From the NCBI GenBank assembly GCA_022497145.1, contig MU385901.1:1-64000 (forward strand): DNA of 64,000 nt. The letters are read 5' to 3'. Under the pieces are notes generated by a model, which worked only from the letters and a program-made list of their open reading frames with translations, searched no databases and had not been told where the DNA came from. This document shows positions 21,596 to 32,093 of this stretch, one piece after another (position 1 is the stretch's first letter; each line of letters opens with the position of its first letter). The position numbers and the translations under genes are program-made. The DNA comes from Rostrohypoxylon terebratum (Eukaryota > Ascomycota > Sordariomycetes > Xylariales > Hypoxylaceae).

Positions 21596-24449
21596 TTACA
21601 ATATCCCGCTCGCCCGATCATCCGACGGGCTATCCCCAATCACATCCCCCACTTCCGCAGCTAGCAACGCGCCCCGCTCGTCTGATGCTACGACACCTTC
21701 CTGTCCGTCTACCACACCGACGCCGTCGCCGCGTATCGTAGACCCGACTCTGCCGCCGCGTCGCGCCTCCTCGGCGCCGTTTAGGACGTACCAGCAGTCT
21801 TTTTTCGTGAGGAGACCTTGCAGCACGCCCCGGTCGGAAAAGAGCACGTATCTCAGCCCGAGCTTCTGGAAATACGAGACGGCGAGGGCGAGGCTGCTGC
21901 GGGCCGGGAGGGTGAGGGGAGTCTGGTCCATCCAGGGTCTGAGGTCTAGCGTGGCGAGGGGATCGGCGAGGGGTTGGTGGGAGAAGAAGGCTTCGGCCTC
22001 GGGGGGCAGGCGGGAAGCGGCGATGTTGAAGGCGAGTTCGGCGCGGCTTATGTAGCCGAGGAGAATGGCGTCGCGGGGGTCGGAGACGACGGGGAAGCCG
22101 CGATAGTCGCATGATTCCAGGACGGAGCGGAGGGAGGATATTGTATGTCCTGTGGCGGTTAGAACGACGAGGTCCTCGATCCGCGTCATAATTTGCGAGG
22201 CGGGGATGTCGGGGACGTGTTGGGCGCCGCCACCTTCGTCGCCGGAGTCGAGGAAGGGGTATTCGTTGAAGTGGATCCAGGACTCGTAGATGTCGCGCCG
22301 TGAGAAAGCGTCGCCGACCCATTTGGAGAGCATGACCGCAACCATGATGGGAAGGACGTAGGTTAGAGCGCCGGTCAGCTCGAACATGATGACGACGATG
22401 GAGACGGTCATGCGCGTTACGCCTGCGAGTGCCGCGGCGGCACCGATCATGGCGTACACGCCCGGCGTCACGCACGGCCTGCCAACATCGCAGGTGCTGA
22501 AGGCGAAGAAATCCGGGTGGTTGCGCTGCCAGATTTCCATTATGATACCGACGGCGCGACCGGATAGCGCGCCGATAGCCATGGAGGGTAGGATGATGCC
22601 TGCGGGGATCTGCAGGCCGAAGGTGATGGACGCGAGGAAGAAACCCAGAACAGCAGCAAATAGGAGCAGGATAATGGTACCGGCTGTTGCGGCGCCTGTC
22701 TTACAGAGACTAAATGGGTCGTCAAGGACCAAGGCGCAGTCGGAGAAGAGCGAAGATACGAGCTCGGAAGATTGTGCTCGCATGTAGAAATTGGGGTAAT
22801 TGATAAGAGCCGTCAAGAGGGCCACGACAGTCACTTGTATTAAGGGCCCGGGAAGCCATGTTGTCGACTTCTTCCATTGCGCTACACGCATATTAGCCTT
22901 GATGAAGAGTCCACCATATAGACCACCAAGTATGCCGAGAAACGCAAATGGTATCACTTCGAAGCCGTGCCACCCTGTGCTGAACTTGACCTGGTACAGC
23001 ACGAGCTTGCCAGACCGAAAGGGGTCGAAAGCTTGCAACATGACAGCAGCTGTCATGGCACATACGAAACTCTGCCACATGGTTTTATCGGGAAAGTAGT
23101 AGGATAATTGTTCGAGGCTGAACAACACACCCCCTATGGGAGATCCGAATGCAACCGAGATTCCCGATGCTGCAGCTGCAGATAGGACCTCTCGTTTTCG
23201 TGCTGTTCCAAGTCAGCGTCTGTATTACGGTCCTGACTTTACGACACGTACCTTCATTGGTATTAATATTGGGGAATAATTTGATAAACAGATTGGCGCA
23301 ACAACAGGCAACATGCACCAGAGGACCTTCTTTCCCAAGCCACATGCCGGATGCGACAGCAAGACACTAATGGTGGTCAGTAAACGTCCGTCGCCAAATA
23401 TGTGAGCATGCGATGTACCAGTCCTAAAGATTTTGTGACCAGTGTCCAGGCTCCTAGAAAACGCCGAATAACGAAGCCGCCCAAGACCGTCTTTATTTCG
23501 GGTATACCGCTATGCTTGGCGTAGATAGCATATTCCTTGACCAGGAATCCGGCGCAGAAAGCAAATATGACCTATGCGTTGGTAAGCGGATTACGCTCGA
23601 GGACGTGGGCGATAGACTCACGGAGAGCAATAGAAAGAAGAAATACTCTATAAACCACTTTCCTCCAGTAGATCCTATCCCAAGAGCGGCAGCCCACGGC
23701 TTCCACCCTAGACATTTAGCACCTTGGTCGTAACCGAAACAGCAGAATTGCTTATTTAAATAAAACGCTCCCCCTTCAGGCCCCGATGAGCAATATCCCG
23801 TTTTTATGTCTCCCAGCCAGTCTGAAGCAACATCTATCCCTGCGGCTAGCGCACCAACAGCAATGCCAGTGAGAACGAGGATGACCCATATCTGGCTAGA
23901 GTCTAGTAATAGTTGTATATATCCTACAATACCCGTCGCGCTGGAGTATAGTACACGTAATCGTTGTCGCTCTTTCGTATATTCGAAGATCCAATCGATA
24001 GCCGTAAGATCCTCGTAGCCTACTCTCCTCCCCGGCCCCTCGACATACCAATCGAGTGGGGTTCCTTCTTTCGGGATATTCGGCGTCTCAGGGGCAATTT
24101 GTGTCTGTAATCTCGTAGGCGTCGCCGTGCCGGAATGTGCGGGATGGGGGGATCGCGGCGACGCCGATCCCAGGCGGCCACCGGTCAAAGTAGACAGCAG
24201 CCCACTTGGTTTAGAGAAGACGGATTGTTTCTGTTTCCTCTTGAAGCTCATGGGCTCCGCCAAACCCTCGCTCATCGGATCATCGGTAAGCAGGTCACCG
24301 TCCTCATCGTCGTCGAACAAGTTATCGAGCTCGTCTCTTTCGTCATTGTCATTGTGGGGTTGGGGATGTAGGCCGTTCGGCGATCTGGATGAGGATGAGG
24401 AGCCTTCTTCGTCGTAGGTGTTCACGAAATTCCTGCTGCGGCTTGCCAT
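21596..24449 (-). CDS. CLC-family chloride channel/transporter, GEF1/ClC-3-5-like, with two CBS domains
   Basis: Four exons on the minus strand: 24449-23622, 23571-23419, 23366-23252, 23202-21596. All introns are GT..AG and the phases close at 900 aa. An acidic, Ser-rich cytosolic N-terminus of about 160 residues precedes the membrane domain. Chloride-path motifs are present: HSGIPEIK (296-303), GKEGPLVHV (gating Glu340) and GSPIGGVLFSLEQ (about 385-397). The C-terminal cytosolic part has two CBS halves, from SQIMTRIEDLVVL and from LRYVLFSDRGVLQGLLT. Relatives such as yeast Gef1 sit in Golgi/endosome membranes and support ion homeostasis. The residue matching the proton glutamate of exchangers (ClC-5 E268, 57 positions after the gating glutamate) is Gln397, so strict Cl-/H+ exchange is doubtful. 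The 3' half is GC-rich and gives a long Arg-rich shadow frame that is not a gene. Confidence 0.92.
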
Positions 24450-25383
24450 CTCGAAGGCCCGGATGCGCGATGTGCCATATCGCAGCGCCTCCTATTGCTA
24501 GTCGTGGCGGGATTTTGGAATATTTGTTGTTTAATTTGGGAAGTGAGCAAGTTTCATTTCCATAGCTGCAAACGTAAATCATAAAACCGTGTTTGCGACT
24601 TGCGATCAGCGAGAGTCTGTTTAGGTCCCTTAGTTCTCTTAGTTAGCCCTGTTAGGGGTCCCGATCGCTGGGAATTGGGGTCCTATTATTAGTACAATAG
24701 TACGAAGTACAAGATAACGATAAGAGCATTGTGACCTGTCTGCCTGTGTTACACCTTTGTTACCTATGCTGATGGATTTTCTCGAGAATTTGAGTGCTTG
24801 GCGGGCCCATATATTTCTACGCCAAGCCATTCTTCATGGCGCTATGCCGTTTATAGCTTGACGCTTTTAATGACGATAATTCTCATAAAAAACTTTAGAA
24901 AACGAGTATGTATGAAATGCGACTTCGATAATATTACTATGAACTTAAAATTATTCTTATAAATTATTTCAAGGCAGTAAAAAATGAGTAAAACTATACG
25001 AAGTTGAACAATCCACAATCCCAGTGGGAACCCTCCTAAAGTGGCCTAGCGTATAGAATATATGGGCCCACCAAGCACTCAAATTCTCGAGAAAATGGTA
25101 TTACTAGGTAACGCTCCATAGGAGTTACCAGTACGTGCTACTGTGACCCGGTATTTTACTAGTGGCGTCATTACCTATCATTGGCTGTCGAATTGGAAAG
25201 AACTTCTCAATTAACAGATTGGGAATTTTCAGTAAATTCGAAAGAATTTCAAAGAATTTCAACTTAATTCGAAGTCATCTTCATCCGTTCGTTATTCGCC
25301 TTATAAGCCCAGGATCAGGTTCGGGCGTGGAACAGATTTTGCACCCAAAAATGACCCCTACCCAGCAGTCTAATCTCATATAA
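24450..25383. other. Divergent intergenic region carrying an inverted-repeat element
   Basis: The 5' space shared by the CLC gene (-) and the neurochondrin gene (+). Most of its middle is the MITE-like element listed separately. No coding frame of note. Confidence 0.6.
24759..25112. mobile_element. MITE-like non-autonomous DNA element (terminal inverted repeats)
   Basis: Arms 24776-24815 and 25057-25096 are reverse complements at 39 of 40 positions; the core TTCTCGAGAATTTGAG is identical. Similarity continues inward with gaps (TACGCCAAGCCA against TACGCTAGGCCA). Just outside the arms, GTTACCTA (24759-24766) pairs with TAGGTAAC (25105-25112), which I take as the ends. The interior of about 240 nt is AT-rich and non-coding. 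Length about 354 bp, long inverted ends and no transposase fit a miniature inverted-repeat transposable element. A target-site duplication is not clear, and no second full copy is in the window. Confidence 0.65.
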
Positions 25384-27526
25384 ATGAGAACAAACACGGA
25401 CATGGACATGGACGCGGACGCGGACGCACCAGATGTATCCCAACTTCAAGTCGATGATGGTGGTGACGCAGGCGAGTCGAGTCAAACGAAAGTCCCATCA
25501 ATAGAGAACATCCAGCAACTTCTCAAGACGAAGGATGACACCTCAAGATTTGTCGGCTTGGCTCTTCTAAAGTCCGTTTTGGACAATTCGCCTGACCTCC
25601 AAAGCAACGAAGAGGTCATCGTTTCACTATGGGGTTCCATCTCACCCAAGTTCCTGGACCGCCTACTTCGTACCGGCTCCCAGGCTGGTTCGGAAGCAAA
25701 GAATGCTAAGGATATGCTTGACTTAGCTGTTGCTGTCATCCATACCTTCGCAGTTTTGCTGCCCGACGAGGCAAAGCAAGATTCAAAGCTTCTGAATCGA
25801 ATACCAAGATTAGCTAAAGCCGTCCTTCATAGGTATGTGGAATCATGGAATATTCCCTAAATGCTAACTCTATACTCACTTAAAGTCAGCTCTAAAGAGA
25901 CCACGAAAGTTATCATAGAGACCTTATTAACTCTCATATCGGTGCCTGGCGGTGCTAGGATCTTCGCTGGCCTCGAAGTCGATGATTGGACCTCTCTAAT
26001 TGAAATTGCCCCTGAGCACTCGCATGTGTTGACAATATTCATTTGGGCCTGGGAAAGGGGCACTGTCGGTCTGGAGGATGAGAAGGTGAAGGGGTTGATG
26101 AGAGCTAAGATTGACAGTGGTATCCAATCTTTCATATCTTCTTTCATTGGCACCGACGCCACAAGCCTCCTGGAATTCGTATCTCATATTTTACGGAATT
26201 TAGACGAAGAAGTGAGTGTATTCATGATTTAGAGGCAGTAACGGGTATCTTCTAACAGACCATCAGCTCATACCGCGAAATCCGAAATGGATTGGTTCAA
26301 TCACTAAACTTATTCGTAACTTGGCTACGAATCGGCCGACCGTAGCCAGTCGGTCGGCATATACAAACTGCGCAGGTGCATTGCTGCTTATATATCCTGC
26401 TTCGACACCCCAATTATTGTTCCTCGACGAGAAGGACTCATCAAAACCCTTCTCTTATCTTTTCATCAACCTGATCCTTGTGGACCTCCGCGCAACTTTA
26501 CCTTCGCTCCTAGAAACGCTCAACGATCCCGAATACCCTCGTACCTCGCAACGCCTTACATCAGCCCTCGACATTCTCACAGCTTTTATCGGCCAGCTTG
26601 TTGCCTGGATGGAAGAACTGGATGATCCAAAACCTGGAACTGACAAAGCAAACATCTGGATCAGGATATCTCCTGACCTTGTCATAAAGCTGAGCCGTTC
26701 TATTGCCGAAACCTTGTCCATCACGATGGAGTACCTACGGGACCGCTGGGATGCGTCAGTGGCTGGCGCCCAGGGCCTACACCCGGAAGCCCGTGCCGGC
26801 GATGCACATACTAGCTTTGGCTCCCACAAAACCTTAGCGTGGGATGCCAAAGATGAGAGCGCAGCCACTGACGCTTTCATTTTATCTGCTATTCGTGCGA
26901 TCGCTCTTTGGGTTCGTGATGATGATGGGGATACCTTACGGAAAGAGGGCTCCGGGTTGATGGATATGTTTATGGAATTGTACCAAAGCAGCGGTTCAGC
27001 TTTGTCTCAACCTAACGGCTTAGATTATAGACTTCCAATCCTTGCAGCGCTCGAGGGTATACTCCGAACCTCGAAAGGCATCGATGCATTTACCTCTCAT
27101 GATGGTTGGGCTATCTTGTCGCGCGATATACTCAAGATATTAGAGGAGAGCTCGACTCCTAGCATACTACAACCGACGGATTTAGTCAGAGGCACCCGCA
27201 TCGCTCTTGTTCTCCATATAGTACTAGAGAGTGAAGGTAGCACAGCGGAAGATTGGATGAGCATAGTGACAGCTGTAGCGGCATATAGTGTTCCGACCGC
27301 CGAGGGTGGCGTTGAGAACACTACACTTCTTGAATTTCAAGCTGACGTTCTGCAGCTGGCCGCAACACTACTAGAAAATGCGAACCCGGGAATGAGAAGG
27401 CGGTATATACATTCAGCGGGAGCCATTCGCGGGGTTGCAGAACAGTTGAGAGACAGGGCGGAAGACGGCAGTGATACCGCGAGGCAGCTGGAGGATGTGC
27501 TATGTACATTGGATGCATCTAGGTAG
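25384..27526 (+). CDS. Neurochondrin-family protein
   Basis: Fungal member of the neurochondrin family, an all-helical ARM-like fold; the cellular role in fungi is not established. Exons 25384-25832, 25890-26211 and 26267-27526 give 676 aa. The N-terminus is Asp-rich (repeated Asp/Ala/Met codons), followed by the family opening IQQLLKTKDDTSRFVGLALL (residues about 41-60). Later family blocks include WIGSITKLIRNLATNRP and CAGALLLIYPAS. Two acceptors needed choice. At intron 1 the CAG at 25887-25889 is used, because the earlier AAG leads to a stop. At intron 2, AACAG at 26258 gives the wrong phase, whereas CATCAG at 26266 keeps phase and lies about 10 nt after a TTCTAAC branch site. The C-terminus ends LEDVLCTLDASR. 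An N-terminal start at the ATG of 25384 is the first in frame. Confidence 0.85.
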
Positions 27527-30092
27527 TCATCTTGAATGTACTGCAGATACCCATAGGGACGATCATTAATGGAAAACTCTTTGGTCGCTAATAATCTCTC
27601 ACCCCTGATGAGAGTTAGACTTCCACGACAAGGCCGCGAGTTGTGGACGCCAGCATCTTCTGTTACTCTTCACATCACCAAGCTCGAACGTTCAAGATAC
27701 TATTACTTTACAGAAAAACGAGGTTGAGTGCGAATGACCTGGCGATTAAACGTTGCAATGCAAGTTTCCATCTTAGCGTATCATTCTTAGAAACATCGCC
27801 GACTATCGATTTAAAAAATCATTTTTATCATCTCATGCAAAATACATAGGAAAATCGGTCCTATTTATGCGAGTTTAGGGGAGTGATGCACATCACATAT
27901 ATGGGGGCCGTTAGTTCTAGTGTACTACGCAGTATTAGCTGACCCCCACGCCGCCCTGAACGTTGCATGTGAACAAATTGCAAAGGCCAATTCTTAGGAT
28001 TAGTTAAACATAGCATTCAAAGCAACGTTATGGCCATATCATCATGAAGTTGTCGCTATTCAGACTTCAATACGAGATTGCATTGAGCCCGTGTTTTACT
28101 AAGTAGCATCAGCCTTAACCAAGCCCCTTGAGAAAATGCGTATCCCAGTGCAGCTCTGGCAGATCACGGAGTTCAGCACAGGCGTCGCAGCAACACCTAC
28201 TACCTACTATTACATATGTAGCATGTAGAAAACGGGCGAAGCTAACTGCGTCAGGCATGTAGGTAATAGTATGTAAGCACCCAATTGACCTTCAGGCATC
28301 GACCTAACGCGCCCCATTGGCCCTTAGGCCAGAGGGACTCAATCAATAGGGCACACGAGCAATTACCGCAATAGCACCTAGTGCGCCGGTAATCCTAGCT
28401 CGATTCAACGGCCCCGTTCATGCGTTCGACGACGACGGCGCGGCTAAGGGGAGGAACAGCATGGGTCCAGTTAGACGCAGCGCAGCGAAGCTAGACGATG
28501 GGGGCTAGATTGACTGTATGGATGTATGTACATATGTCCGGTAATTAGACTTCTGACCACTGACGCCTGGAGGAGTCAAAAGGCATCTATCTGGTCGACG
28601 CGTGCTGATCCAATCCTTCGAGGAACGATCTAACCACAACCGTACCTTACGCAGTTTAAAAAAAAAATATAGGGAAAACGCCCCTGTAAATCACCCCCTA
28701 AACGAAAAGATCAGAGAAGGAATTGGAGGTCTGAAAAAAATAGGTTGCAAAAAGGGCACTAAAAATAGGTAAGGACGGTCAAACAGATGAAACCATCCTG
28801 ACAGCTGCCTGATCGACGAGTTGCCATTGGACCTTGGTAGAAGAGGTGAAATAACGGCGAAATAATAATAAGTTACATCGCAATTCGGCAGCAGCGTCGC
28901 ATTTTCTAGCACGTCAAAAGATGTAAATCCGTAACCTTCCAACTGGGACGGCGAACCGGCGACGACAGATCGACTGGATGACAGCGGCGCTATATACCGC
29001 GAAGAGCATGTGCTTACAAGACGATAGCTGCGATTGGGGACGTAATTGGTGGGTGCGTTGCATTTGCGCACTGAACTCGGGCAAATACAGTGGTAGGGGT
29101 AGGGCTCCGACCCGCCTAGAAGGGCAACGAGTCTCGTGTGTCTGGGGCTCCCAGGGCTGTCAGTTAGTGCTGCGATGCCACCCTACCCTCCCGCTCTACC
29201 GTCGTACATCCACCTACTAGGACCTATGTAGGACCTAAGACCTAAGTATCTATCATCCTATCATCCTACTGTGCCTGGGAAGAATCTATTCTATCTGAGA
29301 CTCCCACTCCTCGCTACCAAACCTACATTCAACTATCCCTTTCCCGAGCCGCAGAAGCCTCGAGGGGTTAGGGGAAGACGGAGGGACACAAAGACGGGAA
29401 ACAGTCATGTTTGCCGCGTCCGCATCAAAGGTCTTACCCCCCGCACCATTGCTGCCGGGTCGATTTCGTACCCACCCACCCACCTAGTTTCCATTACCTA
29501 CGCTATCCAGCGCCCTGGGAATCCCCTCCAACCTTACCTAGGTCCTAGGTACCTATACCCATATACGTACAACCACGAACTCGAAATATGAATATGTAAT
29601 CGTAACAGCTTCACCTGTAAGTGGCCGCCTCGTAAGCAAACACCAAACAAATGCGATCCCCGCAACTCCTCACTTCGCGGGTACAAGCATGATCGCGGGA
29701 AGCATCTGTACGCATCTTACACATGTGTATGTAAAAAATATATATGTATACATATAAGTATCTATATATACTCTGATATTAATAAGTATTTTTTCCCCTT
29801 TTCACATGCCATCATTACGTCCGAGACGCATGAGCAGCAACACGCAGCGCTGGTCCGTCCGTCCGTCCGTCCGTATCCGACAGTTCGTCCGTAGCTCTGA
29901 GTTTCATATATACAAAGACAGATCAAAAAAAAATAGTGTAGGTATCTTCCGGTAGTAATGCCGGGTAGCAATAGTGATATACGCTCCATCTGTCCATACC
30001 CCTTGACCCGATCCAAAAAAAATAAATCCTGATCCCGTTTCCCAAAATGCTCGTTCCCGTGTGGGAATCCCGTCCCGTGCTCCTCCTCCGAT
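27527..30092. other. Intergenic region, 2.6 kb
   Basis: Between the 3' ends of the neurochondrin and permease genes. Contains dispersed motif copies (GACCTATGTAGGACC near 29220-29234, CCTAGGTCCTAGGTACC at 29537-29553) and a GTCC tetranucleotide array. No gene supported; open frames at 28691-29071 and 29271-29591 look random. Confidence 0.45.
29853..29872. repeat. (GTCC)5 microsatellite
   Basis: Five perfect GTCC units about 220 nt beyond the permease stop codon, probably in its 3' untranslated region. Confidence 0.8.
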
Positions 30093-32093
30093 TTAGAAGA
30101 GCCAAGAGATGAACATCCTGTAGAACCACGCGAGTCCCTTATCGTTAACCTCGGGTCTCGCAGCCCTCTCTGCGGCCTTCGCAGCAAGGAACTCTTCCTC
30201 TTCCCTGTCGATGATATCCTTGCCGGTGTAGAAGTCGCATTCGTGTGGTCTGACGCCCTTGCTCTTCGTCCATAATTTGTGACCCACGATCAAGATAAGG
30301 TAGATCGGAATACCTAGGTAACCGGTGATGAATGTGGGGTACTTCTTGTTCCAGTCTCCCACGAACACGTCGTAGTTCTTCGTCAGGGCAATGAGAATGC
30401 ACATCGCCAACGCGCCGTAAGAACCCCATATACCGAGGGGTGCTGTGTAAGGCATCATATCGTTTGTCAGGTTCTGGGCGCGGCGCGCACGAACGAACCA
30501 GATGTGCGTAACCAAAATCGAGATCCATGTCATGAGACCGAAGATAGTAGTCAAGTTCACAAAGTACGTGAACACAGCCTTGGAGTCATCCGACACATTT
30601 AGGTATGCGAGCAATGCGAACGCAGCCGAGGTAAATAGCGAGTAGAGGGGCACGCCGTTAGCGTTCGTCTTTCGGAAAATGGAGGGCGCAGCGCCGTCGG
30701 AAGATAGACCATAGAGGGTTCGGCTGGCGATGTATAGATCGGAGTTAGCAGCCGAGAAGACGAATAGCAAAATGCAGCCGTTGAGGATGTGGTCTAGAAC
30801 GGGGATGTGCGCGAGCTTGATAGCAACGACGAAGGGCGACGCATTGGCGTTACCCGAGGTGCTGTTGGCAAAGGCGAGATCCTTGCTATCGTACGGCACG
30901 CACATGCCGATTAGTAGAATACTGATACAGTAGAAAAGGACGATACGGTAGAAGGTGAGTCGGATGGCGCGCGGGATGGTCTTGCGAGGGTTCTGAGCCT
31001 CACCGACCGTCACACCGACAAGCTCAGTACCCAAGTAGGCGAAGGTGGCCGTCACCATGGTGGACCAGAAACCGAGGAACTCGCCCCATGACCCAGTAGA
31101 GATATACGGCGCGAATGCACTGTTTAGTTTCTGAGTCAGCCTTGCGTATCACCAAAAAATGACACATCTTTTTTTTTTGGTTGGGGTGAGGGATCTTAGG
31201 GCTGTAGAGGGCGTAGCCTGCAGGAAAAAAAGGCAACAATCATAAGGGGGAAAACCACATACCCAGGTGATTGCCAGTATCGGAATCCCTTCGGGTCTCC
31301 ATCAGCACCTCCAGCTGCGATAACAAGGGCGAGAATGATGACGCCGATAATAACGACAACCTTGAAACTGGACAGCCAGAATTCGAATTCACCAAAGAAC
31401 CGAATACCGAAGTAGTTGATGCAGAGAATGCCGACGAGGAATATGGTGATCCAAACACCTGGGTTAACTCGATCTCGAGGCAGCCAGAACTGGATGACCA
31501 GGGCGGCGGCGGTCAGCTGATTAGGCGTAACGATAATATATTTTATCCAGTAACTATATGATCGGAGATTAAAAATTAGTATTATTATATGGGAATAATA
31601 AATGCAACATCACGGATAAATCGTATAATAGATATCAACCGACTTCGTATATATATAAAGACAAATGAGGTGCGACTTACGTCCAACCGAGCGCAAAACC
31701 GAGCGAAGGGTCGCAGAACCGAGAAGCGTAACCGGTGAAACCAGCAGACATGGGGAGCCAAGCGGCCATCTCACCGAGAGCGGCCATAACCAAGAAGACG
31801 ACGAAACCGACGATGGAGTAGGAGATGAAGATAGATCCGGGGCCGGCCTGGGCGAGGGCCTTTCCGGTTCCGATGATGAGACCTGTTCCTATAGCACCAC
31901 CGATGGCGATCATAGTAATGTGCCTAGCCTTGAGACCACGGTGCAGGGAGGTCTCGGCGGATGTCTCGAGACCGCGGATGTGCGTGGCGGAACGCTCGAG
32001 GTCGACTTCGGTGTAAGCCATCTTCTCTTTGTCGCCGGCCGGCGATGAAGCCGTCGACCTCTGAACCAGGCTGGAGTGGTTCGAGTGGGACAT
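30093..32093 (-). CDS. Amino-acid permease (AA_permease family, fungal YAT type)
   Basis: Twelve-helix proton-coupled amino-acid importer of the plasma membrane. Exons on the minus strand: 32093-31681, 31553-31263, 31119-30093. Introns of 127 and 143 nt carry GTAAGT and GTATGT donors; phases close at 576 aa. The first helix holds the substrate-binding signature GGAIGTGLIIGTGKAL (about 68-83). Other blocks are YWIKYIIVTPNQLTAAALV after the first junction and FAYLGTELVGVTVGEAQNP in the third exon, typical of yeast-type general permeases. Both tails are hydrophilic; the C-terminus has an acidic/Ala-rich stretch with REEEEFLAAKAAERAARPE. The ATG at 32093 is chosen because it begins the Ser-rich N-terminus expected of the family; an in-frame ATG 78 nt upstream would add a Lys-rich leader. 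Exact amino-acid specificity cannot be read from sequence. Confidence 0.93.

Noticed and set aside
21630..22475. 281-codon open frame on the minus strand, Arg/Pro-rich
   Set aside because: It overlaps the CLC coding exon in another frame; the composition is that of a shadow of GC-rich coding DNA, and the CLC frame is clearly real.
31271..31561. 96-codon plus-strand frame opposite permease exon 2
   Set aside because: Its translation is the antisense of transmembrane helices; the permease exon has correct splice phases and family sequence.
31665..32048. 127-codon plus-strand frame opposite the permease first exon
   Set aside because: Antisense shadow of the amino-acid permease.
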